Source: Nymphaea colorata (taxonomy: Eukaryota > Streptophyta > Magnoliopsida > Nymphaeales > Nymphaeaceae). Taken from it: 64,000 nucleotides of DNA. Location of the stretch: assembly GCF_008831285.2 (NCBI RefSeq), contig NC_045146.1, positions 13,757,149 through 13,821,148 on the forward strand, read 5' to 3'. The position numbers were made by a program, and so were the translations under genes. The notes beneath the pieces were generated by a model that was given only the letters and a program-made list of their open reading frames with translations, made no database searches and was not told the DNA's origin. This document shows positions 12,453 through 24,125 of this stretch, piece after piece. Numbering within the stretch: the first letter of the stretch is position 1; each line of letters starts with the position of its first letter.

Positions 12453-15332
12453 TCATCTGACATGGGATTGAGGAGATTCTGGCGATCTTTTTTATTGACT
12501 TTTTGCTATTCTCAAACGTTCCAACTGGCGAAGGCAGAATAACTTTCTTTTTTGTTCCTGGAAACTCTCCGGAAATTCCATTTCACAGGTCAACTGGAAA
12601 AAAAAAATAAACAAAAATATGAAGCCTAAACTCAAGAACTAGAATGCAGTGACCCGCTCCCCCTTTGATTAAGACCATGATGCTTAAGCAGATTATTTAA
12701 TTGCTAGATGTCTTTGTCCCTTTGATTAGGACCATTCAGTTTAGAAGACAGATAAATGGGCGCAAGATCATGCTTGATTTGAGAGGGCATCTAGACAGGC
12801 AGGTCATATATGTATAATATTCCGTTAATGGACACCGTTCTCCTACACAGGTCAAGGACGGACACCTACTGGGTCTTACTGTTTCTCTTTAGACTTTCAA
12901 AAGAATATGTCCATGTTCGTCCCCACAAAGCTTTCGTGTCTCGTTGCTGTCAAGAATTTGATTGAACTTGTGAACCATTTTGGGTAGTGATAGTGGCCAT
13001 GAGCCCTACCCACTAGTAACTGTAAGGGGGCCCACTTGCAGTTACGAGCTTTAATGTTCACCTAAAATCTTTCACTCACTTAACTGTTGTTAGGGTTGGG
13101 AAAAACCTACTATATATTCCTAGCATATCCAGAGTTTGAGGAATATCTCTCTAACACATCAACCTGTGAGGCCCCTTGGAAGTAAACCCCAAAAATCTCT
13201 CTCTCTCTAGTTTTCTTTCTCTCTCTCTCTAGTTTTCTTTCTTTCTTCCTGGCAGAGTTGCTGGCCAAACTTGGGCGGAACCTAAAGTTCCTACATTTAA
13301 CACCATGTACTTCATATTCTTCCGTGAGAGAAAGTACAGAGGGATATTGTTTCGCAATTGTTTTCCTTTTAAAATCACCATTTATGTGCTCTCTGTAACT
13401 CTGTTCTCTGTACTCCATAACGCACTTTGTCTTTTTCTTTTATTCATGACGGAAGCTGCCTTTACCAATCCTCGAAATTGTAGAATCCTGAGTTGCTGCG
13501 TATCGTCGAAGTTTCTGATATTACGAAAACATTGTGCGGACATTAATGGTAGAGTGAGGAAAGTACCCTTACATCTCTGGCCAGTTGGAATTTTTAACTC
13601 AGAAAAGTAACATCGCCGTGCGGTTTTTCCGGCAGAGGTCATGCATGACGCCGCAATGCTGTAGCACAAGAGAGGAATCGTTTTACAGAACGATGAAAAG
13701 ATTCACACTGCATGCAATGAATCCGGGCGAAACAGTTTCTCATCTTTTTTTTTTGTTTCCTTTTCATAATAGAAAGATTAGCCCCAGGGCTTATAGCTAA
13801 ACCGGCGGGCTGAGATCCGGTTCGACTTGCAGGGGGGGGCTTATGCTATTGTATCAATGAGATATGTGAAGTATGAAACATAAGGTCATTCCACCGCTTG
13901 GTTATGAGCAAAAGGAAAAAGGAAAGAGCTTGATCTCTCATTTGAGCAGTAAGATAGAAAGACTGATTTAAAATAACTAAAAAGTTAGAGAAAATGAAAA
14001 CAGAAAACTTATATAAATATCATTTTGCTGGAGTCATATATATGACACGTATCGGCCGATTGTCCCCGAGACGTTTCAATGCTGACAACAGCAGATGACA
14101 ATTCAAAGGGAAAAGACTGCGAACTTGTCAACTCCAAAGGTTGGTATCATCAGAAATGCAAGATCTGTAATAGTTGGCAAGTACTGACCAAATTGTCCGC
14201 AGAATTGACAAGCAGGATACAATATTAATTCAATACTATCGACGATGCAGTGATTAAACACAAAAAAGGAAAAAAGAAAAGGTCCTGTTTATTGATCTGT
14301 CTATTTATTTATTCCTTGAAGTGTTATGTTAATTTAGGGGAACAAACAATCCCTGGACAGAACCCAATGTCGTAGTCTAAGATGGTAGGTGACCTCAACT
14401 AGCTGCGTAAGAACCTACACCAGCTAGGCAAGCCCAATATTTTTTCTAAAATTAATTTGAACACGTGGCTTTTTGAGCTACAATTTTTCAATTAAATTGA
14501 TAAGTCCAATTAATGTCACTCTTGATATGCAACCAATTGAATTGAAAATATATATAGTATCAACGCTAGCTGTTCCACTGAGTTTGTCTTCTTCTCAAGA
14601 GTACTTTAAAATGAGTTTGCTGCCCTTTCTTGTTCTCAACAAGTTGAAAGAGAAGCTAGTCATATATGTAATTGAACTATGACTGAAGAGGCCTACCAAG
14701 TACTCTATATTAAAATCAATTTACCCTCATTGGAACAGAAAAATTAAGTGGTCTTACTGGGTGGTAATTAAGAGCTGACAATTAGCTAGGTTTGGATTAC
14801 CATATGATGTAAGGAAGTACCAAAAAACGAATAAAAAGGAGAGATAATGAGATGGTCTCATTTCAATTTTATTCAGTGTGCTTTTCATAGTGTAGGAATT
14901 GATCTTGAGCATATTAGTACCTGAACATCTCTCAACGATTAAATTAACAGACGAGGGGCAAGTTTTCTTCGGTTCAAAGGTACACACCTTTTCTTTTTTT
15001 TTTTTAAAGGGTATATTCATGTTTTGCATAAATGGTAATCTTTTTTTTAACCTTCTTTAGCTGTCTCCTCATAAAGAGGCTCTTTTTCGTTGGCCAATTC
15101 AGCAGCAAGTTAGTTTGTGGTATGACAATGGTAATGTTTTGTTATTATTTCATGAATCTATCCAAAATATTGACATAAAACATTATAATACAATGTTTAT
15201 CTCAATCTTTAAGGTAAATTTGTAGAATAATAAGAAACTGTTCCAATTGCCAAACAACCCTTTACATATTCAATCTGTCTTGAAAAAGACCATAATCAAA
15301 ATTTGGAGAACAGTTCGAGTTGATCAATTAAG

Positions 15333-15336
<4 letters not shown>

Positions 15337-15388
<52 letters not shown>
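15337..15388. repeat. long (TA)n microsatellite
   Basis: About 26 TA units, the longest dinucleotide run in the window, 265 bp upstream of the anion channel gene. Frames reading through it as Tyr-Ile repeats are artefacts. Confidence 0.95.
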
Positions 15389-15391
<3 letters not shown>

Positions 15392-15610
15392 AGAGAAAGA
15401 GAGATGGGGTTGGTAGATGTTCCCGAGGTACTGAGAAAGTTAACACCCAAGGTCTTTGTACTTCATTTAAAACCCAATTGTATGATTTTGACTTGTAAAC
15501 AATGCGTACATAACCAGTTTTGGGCAAACATCACACATCGCATTCATACACCACGGAAATTTTACGCAGTGACACACACTCTCTCTCTCTGTCTAGAGAG
15601 AATTTTAGTT

Positions 15611-15618
15611 TATAAATA
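15611..15618 (+). promoter_or_regulatory. TATA box of the SLAC1-like channel gene
   Basis: TATAAATA 43 bp upstream of the ATG at 15654, implying a leader of only about 10-15 bp. This is short but possible; otherwise the true start site lies further upstream. Confidence 0.5.
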
Positions 15619-15653
15619 GCACCAACCGCCTATGTTTTACCACAACCCACAAA

Positions 15654-16907
15654 ATGGGCAGGAAATCTGAGTCTGAGTCCCCCTCCCCCTTCCTGGCAAG
15701 GTTCCATGCAGACTTCTTTCGTGTCTCCATGGCCCTTGCGAGCCAAGCCGTCCTCTGGAGGACCCTCAGCTCCGGCTCCTTCTCCGATCCATGGCCTCCC
15801 ATCTTCAACTCCATCATCGAGAAGTCCTTCTGGCTGCTGGCCGCTCTCGTCCTCTCCTCTTCCTCTCTCACCTATCTCTTCAAGTCCATCTTCTACTTCC
15901 ACATCGTCAAGGCCGAGTTCCTCGACCGGTGGAGAGTCAACTACCTCTTCGCCCCATGGATTGCCGCCATCTTGCTCCTCCAGTGCGTCCTTCCGTCCAA
16001 ATACGACCGCTGGAGGGGCAGCAGCTTGGAGGATATCAAGTTCTTCAACTGGGGCCATCTGGACTCCCTCGTCTCCCGGGCCCTCTGCTGCGCCTTCACT
16101 CTGCCCATCCTGTTGCTGGAGCTCAAGCTCTACGGCCAGTGGTTCACCAAGGGCAAGCGCTTCCTCTCCACCGTCGCCAACCCCTCCACCCACCTGTCCC
16201 TCATCGGCAACTTCGTCGCCGCCCAGACCGCTGCCCGTCTCGCCTGGCTGGAACTCGGCCTCTTCCTCTTCGCCATAGGCATCATCCATTACGTGGTGGT
16301 GTTCGTGACTTTATACCAGCGTCTCCCTTGCAACGCCTCCTTTCCGGCGCAGCTGCGGCCGGCGTCCTTCTTATCAATCGCCGCCCCCAGCATGGCGTGC
16401 GTTGCATGGGAATCCGTCTCAGGCCAATTCGACTCCGGCTGCAAGATGCTGCACTTCCTCTCTCTTTTCCTCTTCACCTTGCTGGTAAGTTTTAACTTAA
16501 CTATTACTTTTTCATCTTCGGATTTATTTCGCCGGAGATTGCGCACTCAGGCAAGCATCCTCGTCGGTTTGCTGCTGCAGGTTGTAAGGCCAACGCTGTT
16601 CGTGAAAGCGATGAAGAGGTTCAACTCTGCATGGTGGGCGTATGTCTTCCCCGTCACAATGCTTGCACTGTCGTCGGCTGAGTACGCAGGGGAGGTACAC
16701 TCCGGCTTGGCTCATACAATCAGGAGGGTCATATCCATGATCTCACTGGCCATGACCATGGGCTTGATTTTACTCACAATTGTTCACAGAAAAGCCATGT
16801 TTCTCAACGATTATACGCTTTCCATTTCTAAGACGAGAGTTTCGCCGGTGGCTTCGCCTTCTAGGACCATGGAGGAGCATGATTCCTACCCAACCCTCCC
16901 TCTTTAG
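15654..16907 (+). CDS. SLAH1: S-type anion channel, SLAC1 homologue (SLAH1/SLAH4-like)
   Basis: Ten-helix plasma-membrane anion channel of the SLAC1/TehA family, moving chloride or nitrate. Visible family blocks: ARFHADFFRVSMALASQAVL at residues about 14-33 (the family's first helix), FWLLAALVLSS, KAEFLDRWRVNYLFAPW, LLLELKLYGQWF, LSLIGNFVAAQTAA, IIHYVVVFVTLYQRLP, FLSIAAPSMACVAWE, and RFNSAWWAYVFPVTMLALSS. The N terminus is short, as in SLAH1/SLAH4, without the long regulatory tail of SLAC1 or SLAH3. The coding region has an intron at 16485-16580 (GTAAGT to CTGCAG), so CDS = join(15654-16484, 16581-16907), 385 residues; family members continue directly from LFTLL into VVRPTLF. The intron is 96 nt, phase 0 and free of stops, so the unspliced frame stays open at 417 codons. 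GC-rich coding sequence contrasts sharply with the AT-rich flanks. SLAH1 versus SLAH4 cannot be decided here. Confidence 0.88.
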   Translation: MGRKSESESPSPFLARFHADFFRVSMALASQAVLWRTLSSGSFSDPWPPIFNSIIEKSFWLLAALVLSSSSLTYLFKSIFYFHIVKAEFLDRWRVNYLFAPWIAAILLLQCVLPSKYDRWRGSSLEDIKFFNWGHLDSLVSRALCCAFTLPILLLELKLYGQWFTKGKRFLSTVANPSTHLSLIGNFVAAQTAARLAWLELGLFLFAIGIIHYVVVFVTLYQRLPCNASFPAQLRPASFLSIAAPSMACVAWESVSGQFDSGCKMLHFLSLFLFTLLVSFNLTITFSSSDLFRRRLRTQASILVGLLLQVVRPTLFVKAMKRFNSAWWAYVFPVTMLALSSAEYAGEVHSGLAHTIRRVISMISLAMTMGLILLTIVHRKAMFLNDYTLSISKTRVSPVASPSRTMEEHDSYPTLPL

Positions 16908-19051
16908 AATGAAAAAATTGTTTACTTTTTGCAAAAAAAAAAAAAAATTGAAAGTTTTACATATGAAATTAAAGGTTAGTTATCTGCCTTTAGGCCGAGG
17001 TGGAGACACCTAGAAGTGACCAAATCCCTTCCCCTTGAAATTATAATATTAGGAGCAGAATCCATCAATTAAAATATTGCACATCCATATTTTAGATTAT
17101 AAAGGAGTTTGTAATGTTCATACAAATCAAATTAATGATCACATACTTTCAACGGCTTGTCAATTAACTACACTATGCCCTTAGAGGCCTACGTCCCTTT
17201 TAGATAGATTGATATATTGATAGGCTAAAGCAGAATATTTGATATCATGAAGTGTTCTTGTAATTAAAACTTGTAGAGTTTTTAATTGCAAATTAATTAG
17301 TTTTATATAATTTCTTTGTGACTCGCTCATGTTCTTGATTGTTCAATTAATTGCGTCTCGAAGTTCGGCCTCTAGGCCGTGCAGCCTGTAGAAAAATGCA
17401 CGAAACTATTTTCATTTTTCTAATACTTAATGTTGGATACTTGCTGATATTTCATAAGAACAGGAAAAAATATTTGGTTTGACGTCCAACACATTTTTCA
17501 TTATTCCCAAAAAGGGTGTCCTATCGTGTGAAAAGCCGTCTAACTAATCAAACTGCATTGAAAGTGGAGACAACATACTTGGCAACGAAAATTAATCGAC
17601 ATGTGGAGTTTTGGCGAACAAAGTAATCGCAATATTGCTCAATTGTACCGATCTTCAATTTAATGTAATAAAGAAGTGCCCTATAGATTTAATTCTGCTA
17701 AGGAAATGCGAGAATGTTTGGTAGTAAAGACATTTTATGAGTGTTTCATAAATCCTTCAAGCATATTTAGAAAACATTAGAACAAATGTTCCATAAATCT
17801 GGTACAATCTTTGAGACAAATTTAAAAGATACTCACAATGTTTAAGGGAAAAAAAATTGAGGAGAGTATATTTATACCAATTTAACTGGAACCCTGGTGA
17901 TTTTCAATGGAAAGCTAGATGATCGAACTTCAACTACACAACCGGAATAACACCGTCACAGACATGAATTTCTCTCAAGAATCACAAAATAAGGAAAAAA
18001 AAGGACCAGGAAAGTTATGTTGATCGATCGACCACATACGAAGAGATGTAGTTGAAATTCTTGAAGCAAGTCTCAACTTAATTTGTCACCACTCACGAGA
18101 GTATTAAGTACTTATTATTTTATTACAATATGTGGTTTGAAACCAAGTTACTAATTTGGAGAGTATTCACAAGTGGGGCGGCCTAGAATTGGATTAAAAA
18201 AAAAAAAGATATCAGATTCGAATTAAAATTTAAACATTGGGTTTGGATTTGATTTCGAAAGTCAGTTTTTAAGTAATATAAAATGTGGATCCGATTCGGT
18301 GGCATATTTAAAAGTTCGACTTCCGATGGCAATTTAAAAGCAGGATTCGGGTCAGATTCAATTTTGCAATTCAAATTTTAAATGTAGATATGATACAAAC
18401 TTTCTCTATCTGCATTTAATAAAAGTGAAAAATTTGTTTTGTAATAGAAGTAAAAATCATTACAGTCAGAAACGTGGTCTTTTGATTTCTGTTAGCCAAT
18501 TACAATTACGTAGTGATTTGTCAAGTGATGAGTCCGTTTCAAGATTCATTAACCGAGAAAACTTCACAATCTTCCAAGAAATAGAATTTTTGTTGCCAAC
18601 TCAACTCTTTTAAGCAGTGACCTTGATCCAAGTTCAAAGCACAAGTTTGCCAACCATAGGGCTCTATTGGTTCTGCCATAACATGCAAAAAAGGGCTGCA
18701 GCAAAGCTCACTATTCTGCTGCCATCCAAACGCCCCCTTCATCTTTTAACAAAAACATATTCCAGGTGAGAAGGAGGATTAATCCCCAATCACATCAGAG
18801 TTGTAACCTGTCTAGTTCTGTCTCATCCAAACTTTATCTTTTAACAGACACATACTCCAGGTTTGGGCATGAAACTGCTAATCAAATTTGAACTTGGCTT
18901 TTAGTGAGTTTTGAATTCATCAAAAAATTCAGTACACTAGAATCTAATTCATGTTAACAATCGAATATATCAAATCCATTTACATTGTTCAAACTCAGCG
19001 ACTAGCTGGAAATTTTCAAAACATGAGCACTTTACCAAGTCACCTCCAATT
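16908..19051. other. AT-rich intergenic region
   Basis: Starts with the 3' UTR of the channel gene, including a run of about 15 A at 16934. Between 18180 and 18380 there is sequence rich in GATTCGAAT-like words similar in flavour to the MITE at 19249, but without recognisable termini. No gene seen. Confidence 0.45.
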
Positions 19052-19195
19052 GAGTCATGCACCAGAAGCGAGGGAAAAAACGATAACACTGACGAAGATG
19101 AGTCATGCACCAGAAGCGAGGGACAAAACGATAACACCGACGAAGATGAGTCACGCACCAGAAGCGAGGGACAAAACGATAACACTGACGAAGAT
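19052..19195. repeat. 48-bp tandem repeat, three copies
   Basis: Copies start at 19052, 19100 and 19148 (GAGTCATGCACCAGAAGCGA...), differing at only a few bases. Because 48 is a multiple of three, both strands stay open across the array. The plus frame reads SHAPEARDKTITLTKM three times within a 98-codon frame (18951-19247). There is no evidence that it is translated. Confidence 0.9.
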
Positions 19196-19248
19196 GTTGG
19201 CCATCGACAATAGCGTCCTCCATTGCCATCTTTTCTCGAACTCCTAAT

Positions 19249-19664
19249 TAGGGATGTCAATATATCCGATTTGAATCGGATATCCGACCGATCCGATTCG
19301 AAAACACGGATATGAATAAAAATTTAATATCCGATTAAGAAATCGAATCAGATTCAGATTTAGTAAATGACATCCAATCGGATTCGGATATACATGAATA
19401 TCGGATTGGATTCGGATATAAATTCGGATCGGATTCATTTTTAGACAAATATCCTCTATCTAATACTTAGAAAATGGCAAAATCCGGTTCAAAATTCAGA
19501 TTCGAATATAAATATAAAAATCAGATTCGGATTGTAAAATCGGATTTCAGATTCAGATATGACTTTGATTTATTCGAATTCGAATCTGAATCCGAATATA
19601 TGAATATCTGAAAAAACAGATATGATTAAAGATATGTCCGATCCGAATCTGATCTACATCCCTA
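19249..19664. mobile_element. hAT-type MITE, 416 bp, with 8-bp target duplication
   Basis: The ends are inverted: TAGGGATGTCAAT at the left and, reading inward from the right end, TAGGGATGTAGATC. The element is flanked on both sides by CTCCTAAT (19241-19248 and 19665-19672), an exact 8-bp direct repeat, which is the target-site length of hAT elements. The interior is built almost wholly of GGATAT/ATCCGAT/GATTCGGAT words in both orientations, giving strong fold-back potential. There is no transposase; it would be mobilised in trans. Confidence 0.85.
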
Positions 19665-19672
19665 CTCCTAAT

Positions 19673-22234
19673 CCACCCTCCTTTCATGTCGTTTGTCATG
19701 CTGAATAACAGCATCAACGTTTATGTTTTGTTAAAAGAAAATTTTTAATTTGATTTTTACTTTCAACTTTTTGAATTATTAAACAAAGTTCACCAAATCA
19801 CGTAAAGCTTATCCGCACGTTCACGTTGCAAATGAAGATAACATCGGAGAATGAACAACAAAAGTATTTTCAGTTGCAATTCTTCCCTTCATGTATACAG
19901 GGGCAGAGGCAGTGCTGGCACCGTGTGGTCAATTGCCCCGCATAGACCCACAAAACTTTTTAGTTCATATGAATACTTCAGTGAAATTTTCCTCATTTAC
20001 ATATTGGCGCTCCTAAAATTTTATAACTAGCGGTCTTCGACTAGAAATTTCTGGTTCTCCACCCCTGTTCCCCAATATATTATATGCTAACATATTCACA
20101 TATATACCATGCTTTGGTTTTTGTAGCTTTCTCTATCCTGCTGAATAATAATTTTACATTGCTTGGTAAATTTAATGCAGAAAATGTTAAATATGCAAGC
20201 CGATAATTCTCTGAAGGTTAATCATGATGTTGACTGCCTTGTCTAATTTGTTATCCATTCATTTGCATAAAAATACTTTAATTGCTATTTCTGTAGTGAC
20301 TGTTATTAAAAATTCATATAAAGTGGTGCTTGATTCACTCTCGCCCAACTGTGGGTGGAAAGAGAGGACGGGGGCAATTCACGCTCATTTGAGGTTGATC
20401 CGTAAACAAATTAAAAACCAAAAGAAACAATTACAATTTATAATAATTAATATATATTTATTCATGCTTTAAGTTAAGCAGCTTACTTTTGGAAACAATT
20501 ACAAGCAATGAATTTACAACATGAATTTCCAAGCTTAATATTTTGCGCTTAACATGAATCAAGCGAGTGTATATTGTCTTCCTCAAATGTCTTTTAATGC
20601 TATTCTTAATGATTCATGATTAATTATTTTTTATTTCAAAAGTGAATATATATTTTTTGTTTAAACATCTTTTAACACTATTATTAGTTATTTTTTATTT
20701 ATCACAATAGTAACCACCTTACCTTGTTCACGCTACTTCCTTTCTTTAACCTACCTTCCACCCTCCTACCGTTGGCTTCCACATACCTTTGGGTTGTCAA
20801 TTTTTCTTTAATGCCGGAATGTAAATCAGCTCGCTGAAAATACCGTTTCGGTAATTCCAACGTGCAAGTTAAATTGGCAAAAGATGTTAGAAAACAAAAG
20901 TTATGTTGATTCGTAAAACTTTTTTAAAAGAATAATTTTTTTCCGACGAATCGTAAAATTTTAAAGCAACGTTGCGCATTTTATGTTCTATCCACAAGCA
21001 ATTTTATGTTATCAGTTGGCTACTTTAATTAACAAAACAAACATTAGAAAAATCTAAGCGGGGTAACCTTTCACCAATCTTCAAAATATATTTTAGGGAG
21101 CACTTCCAAACCAGATCATTGGGAATCTCAGATCCACCGTCCAACCCTTCTTCCATCCGGCCTCAAACCCATGTTTTGGTCATAAACTGAGGATCGCAGA
21201 TTCAGTCAACTCAACAAGTACTAGCTGGTTCAAACGATAAACTTAGTACTCAACCACAAAATCATCTTAACCTATGAAACAAAGGGTACTTTCACAATAC
21301 CGGCAGACACTTGACGCACCCATGTTCATACTTGGGCACTTCCGTATGGTTCAAACAGGCTGCACACTTAAGATTAAAAAGTATGTAACGCAGCTACATA
21401 TTGTTCTATTTTAGTTGTTCAATAATATATTTAAAGTATCCCAGAATTTAGTACTTAATTTTTTTAATTTAAAATTTTTATTTACAACCCTCTTCGCAGG
21501 TTGCATGTATTTGCAGATAACCTTATCCAACTTTTAATTAATTGTCATGTTAGAACCTGGTACCCAAGCCACACCCTCTTACCTGCAGCACAACCGATAT
21601 GACAGACTAGCCAAATCCAAGTGGCTTCACGAGCGAATTATGACAAAGGCAACTTGAATGAACTAAAAGTCCACCTGCAGTGCTCGCCATGTATGGTATA
21701 GAACCAATTTCATCCTATTAGGAAGAAAGTATCAAACATTTTCATGATACAACAGAAGCAAGATCAACATATTAGGAAGAAACCATCAAACAGTCTCTTG
21801 TTACAACAAAACATGTTCATGTGCAGGTTCGTTTTTGAAAGAGGAAATATAAGTTGAAGAGAAAAGAACGGCTTTAAAACAGACATAAACGTTGTGAGAC
21901 ATTGCAATATTATTGCGATAAATTTATTTTGCCATTTTTTGAAAAGCAGTGCTACATTCCAGTTAACTACGTTTTTCTCTTTATTGATGATCATTTACAT
22001 AAGAAAATATAGTGATATATGTGAAATCACCACGCCGTATACTTTTAAGGGCTTTTTATTATAAAAATCATATAAATCATTGTAAGGGAAATACTTACTT
22101 GAAGGAATTTGTTGGTTGAAATATGTTATCATGGAAAAATAATATACCCAGTTCAGTCTGTCCTCCTTTTCCGTAAAGAAGCTTCCAAAGGAAAAGAAAA
22201 GTGGGGAATTTGTAGTAGGCAAACCGCTACTTAC
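19673..22234. other. AT-rich non-coding region
   Basis: No gene recognised on either strand. Contains a possible old hAT-like fragment (listed separately). Expected C-terminal GCP4 exons, which should lie here if the locus were intact, were looked for and not found. Confidence 0.45.
19898..20067. mobile_element. possible hAT-like remnant
   Basis: Begins CAGGGGCAGAGGCAG and ends with the near-complement CTGGTTCTCCACCCCTG, like the CAGGGGCGGAGCC-type termini common in plant hAT MITEs. The flanks do not form a target duplication, so the boundaries or the identity may be wrong. Confidence 0.35.
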
Positions 22235-22306
22235 TCTTGATGGTGTGATATCATGTGAGCCTTGAAGACGTTGTTGCAAAAGATTCCTTGAGACTTTGAC
22301 ATCCAC
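22235..22306 (-). pseudogene. isolated exon resembling GCP4 (late exon)
   Basis: A 72-nt open segment with consensus splice sites on the minus strand (TTATTTTAG acceptor, AGA|GTAAGTAG donor). It encodes VDVKVSRNLLQQRLQGSHDI plus TPSR. This aligns, from memory of the family, with the gamma-tubulin complex protein 4 segment that starts VDV, has a central LQ pair and ends SHD-T. The length (24 codons) and phase also fit. It lies downstream in gene order of the exon at 24039-24125. GCP4 exons expected between them were not found, so I call it a remnant. Confidence 0.5.
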
Positions 22307-24038
22307 CTAAAATAAATAAAGAGATCATCTTTAACACAATGAAACACATAATAAAGTAAATATTATCGGCAAAACATGTTAGTATTTCCTCAGTAAGTAT
22401 TTCCTTTTTTCTGTTGGCTATAGGTGGTTATTCGTGTCTAATTGACCCTCTCTTTTGTGACCACCTTACCTCTTGGCTGATAGAGTTAAGAATGTGTTTT
22501 CCACGATAATTTGTCCAGATGAGTGGTTGCAAAGGTTTAACCTCTCCTCCACAGAATGCACTTTACTCTTGTGCTTAAAAACTGCGAGACTGCATGAGTC
22601 CACCTGTCAGCCTTCTCTAGCACTTGTCTTCTTATTCAATATTCCCAAGCATTTGATTTCCATTGGATTGCATGTTCCATGTTGACCAAAGTGACACAGG
22701 TGAAAAAAGCAAGCTCCATTTGACGTGCAAGACTCCAGCAAAAGAAGACAAAGCCAAGGAGCACCAGGACATTAGGTTGGAAAGTCTTTAACAGGTCTCC
22801 ACATGGTCCACCCTTACTTCTTTACCTTTAACTTTTCTATTTAGAGAAACAACTCGACAATTTTTTTTTTTGTTGATGACTTTGGGTTAGCCTAAAGATA
22901 TTGGATCAACGATCATGTGTAAGCTTCCCTTCTCATTTCATTTGCAAAAGAAGAACTAATAGGGGCAACAAAATGGGAGAACTCCAATGACATCATTCAC
23001 CATCATTAATAAACACCCAATGATTCCATGTTTCCTTTCTTTCTAATGCAATGATATTTACAGGAGTGCTGCACTTGAGCTCTAATGAAGTACCGAGGAC
23101 TCAAGAATAAGAGCTGATTGCATATAACATATGAAAACTTCTCCACATGACATTCATAGACTAAAACAACTGTTGTACTTGCAACAACAATTTGGATTCA
23201 GCATGCTCCCGCGACCTGCAAGATTTTCTCTAAGATTACTTTTTCCACTCCTAAAGCAAAAACCCACAATCACCAAAGAATCTTGCCCAACGAGCACCAT
23301 CATAATCATTTGAAAGCTATGAGACACAATTGTAATAATAACAAAATATTGTCTACCAAATAACTAAAAAATGGTGACGTCCTTCTTGAACATGGTTCTA
23401 ACCATTAGTAATTGACTTTCATCCTAAACAAGTATATTGTGGGCATGTATTATGATCAACTGAACAATACAAGATAGGGCAGCAATGTTTTTTTGTAACA
23501 AATGCCAAACCCTTTTGCACTGACTGATTCAAATTAATTGAAAGATATGCAGCCTATGGATAAAAATTTTTGCACATTAATAAAATTACTCGATGTTCAA
23601 TTCTGAAAATATTTGCATACATTCTCGTATATGGTATCCTAGACTGGTGAAAGGCAAGCTAAAACAAATCCGTAAGAAGTGCAAGATAAACTAACAAGCA
23701 GATGAAAGTAGGTAAATGCAATCCCGATATCCTAATGACAATATACATGCATTTAGAATCTTATGCACACATCCACATGATGTTATCATGCAAATTGCTA
23801 AAAATGCAGCCTACTCTTCGAGCACTTATTTGCAGAGCGACAAGTAAATTTGATAGGTTTAATGTAATTTATCTAGCCTAAAATGAGTTAACATCTTTGC
23901 TATGCTGCCTTGACAACTTAAAGTGAACTTCCGCAAACTAAGATAAATTTGCCAACTGAGATACATAAGCAGAAAAATCATACGCAATGCTTGGGGCTAA
24001 CAGAAGTGAAGACCCTAAAAGAGCATGATAAGACCTAC
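22307..24038. other. region between the two left GCP4-like exons
   Basis: AT-rich; no coding segment recognised. In an intact GCP4 gene several exons should lie here, and their absence suggests deletion or decay. Confidence 0.4.
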
Positions 24039-24125
24039 CAATTCAAATGGATCCATAAGGTCACCTTCAACAGTTGAATAATGAGGAGGAAGGCGCGTTA
24101 GTTGGCGGCTCTCCTCAAGAAAGCA
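24039..24125 (-). pseudogene. isolated exon resembling GCP4 (middle exon)
   Basis: An 87-nt segment, 29 codons without a stop, bounded by a CTTGCCAG acceptor and a TTG|GTAGGT donor on the minus strand. It reads CFLEESRQLTRLPPHYSTVE then GDLMDPFEL. The block CFLEESRQL-RLPP followed by an acidic linker and DLM-PF-L is a conserved stretch of plant gamma-tubulin complex protein 4, a gamma-TuRC subunit that nucleates microtubules. The exon itself is well preserved, which suggests recent loss of function or recent duplication. Confidence 0.65.

Larger units (their letters stand above)
7359..15610. other. long intergenic region with microsatellites, no supported gene
   Basis: About 8 kb, AT-rich. 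I found no coding segment with family-level similarity on either strand. A minus-strand 70-codon frame at 8342-8554 and a plus-strand 127-codon frame at 10681-11064 are the longest, and neither shows a domain. CT-rich tracts near 13195-13255 and AT or GA microsatellites (listed separately) are the only obvious structure. A possible solo LTR near 13085-13295 is discussed among the rejected items. Confidence 0.5.

Noticed and set aside
13085-13295. Possible solo LTR (TGTTG...CCTACA, CT-rich interior)
   Set aside because: Flanks are TTAAC on the left and TTTAA(C) on the right, which are off by one base and do not make a clean 5-bp duplication. No primer site or second copy in the window supports it.
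15247-15527. Tyr-Ile-repeat frames on both strands
   Set aside because: Product of reading through a (TA)26 microsatellite.
15630-16495. Long frames on both strands overlapping the channel gene
   Set aside because: Shadows of the GC-rich SLAH coding sequence; only the 15654 frame matches a known family.
16934-16948. Poly(A) run after the channel stop codon as a sign of retroposition
   Set aside because: The gene retains its intron and has no flanking target duplication, so it is not a processed copy.
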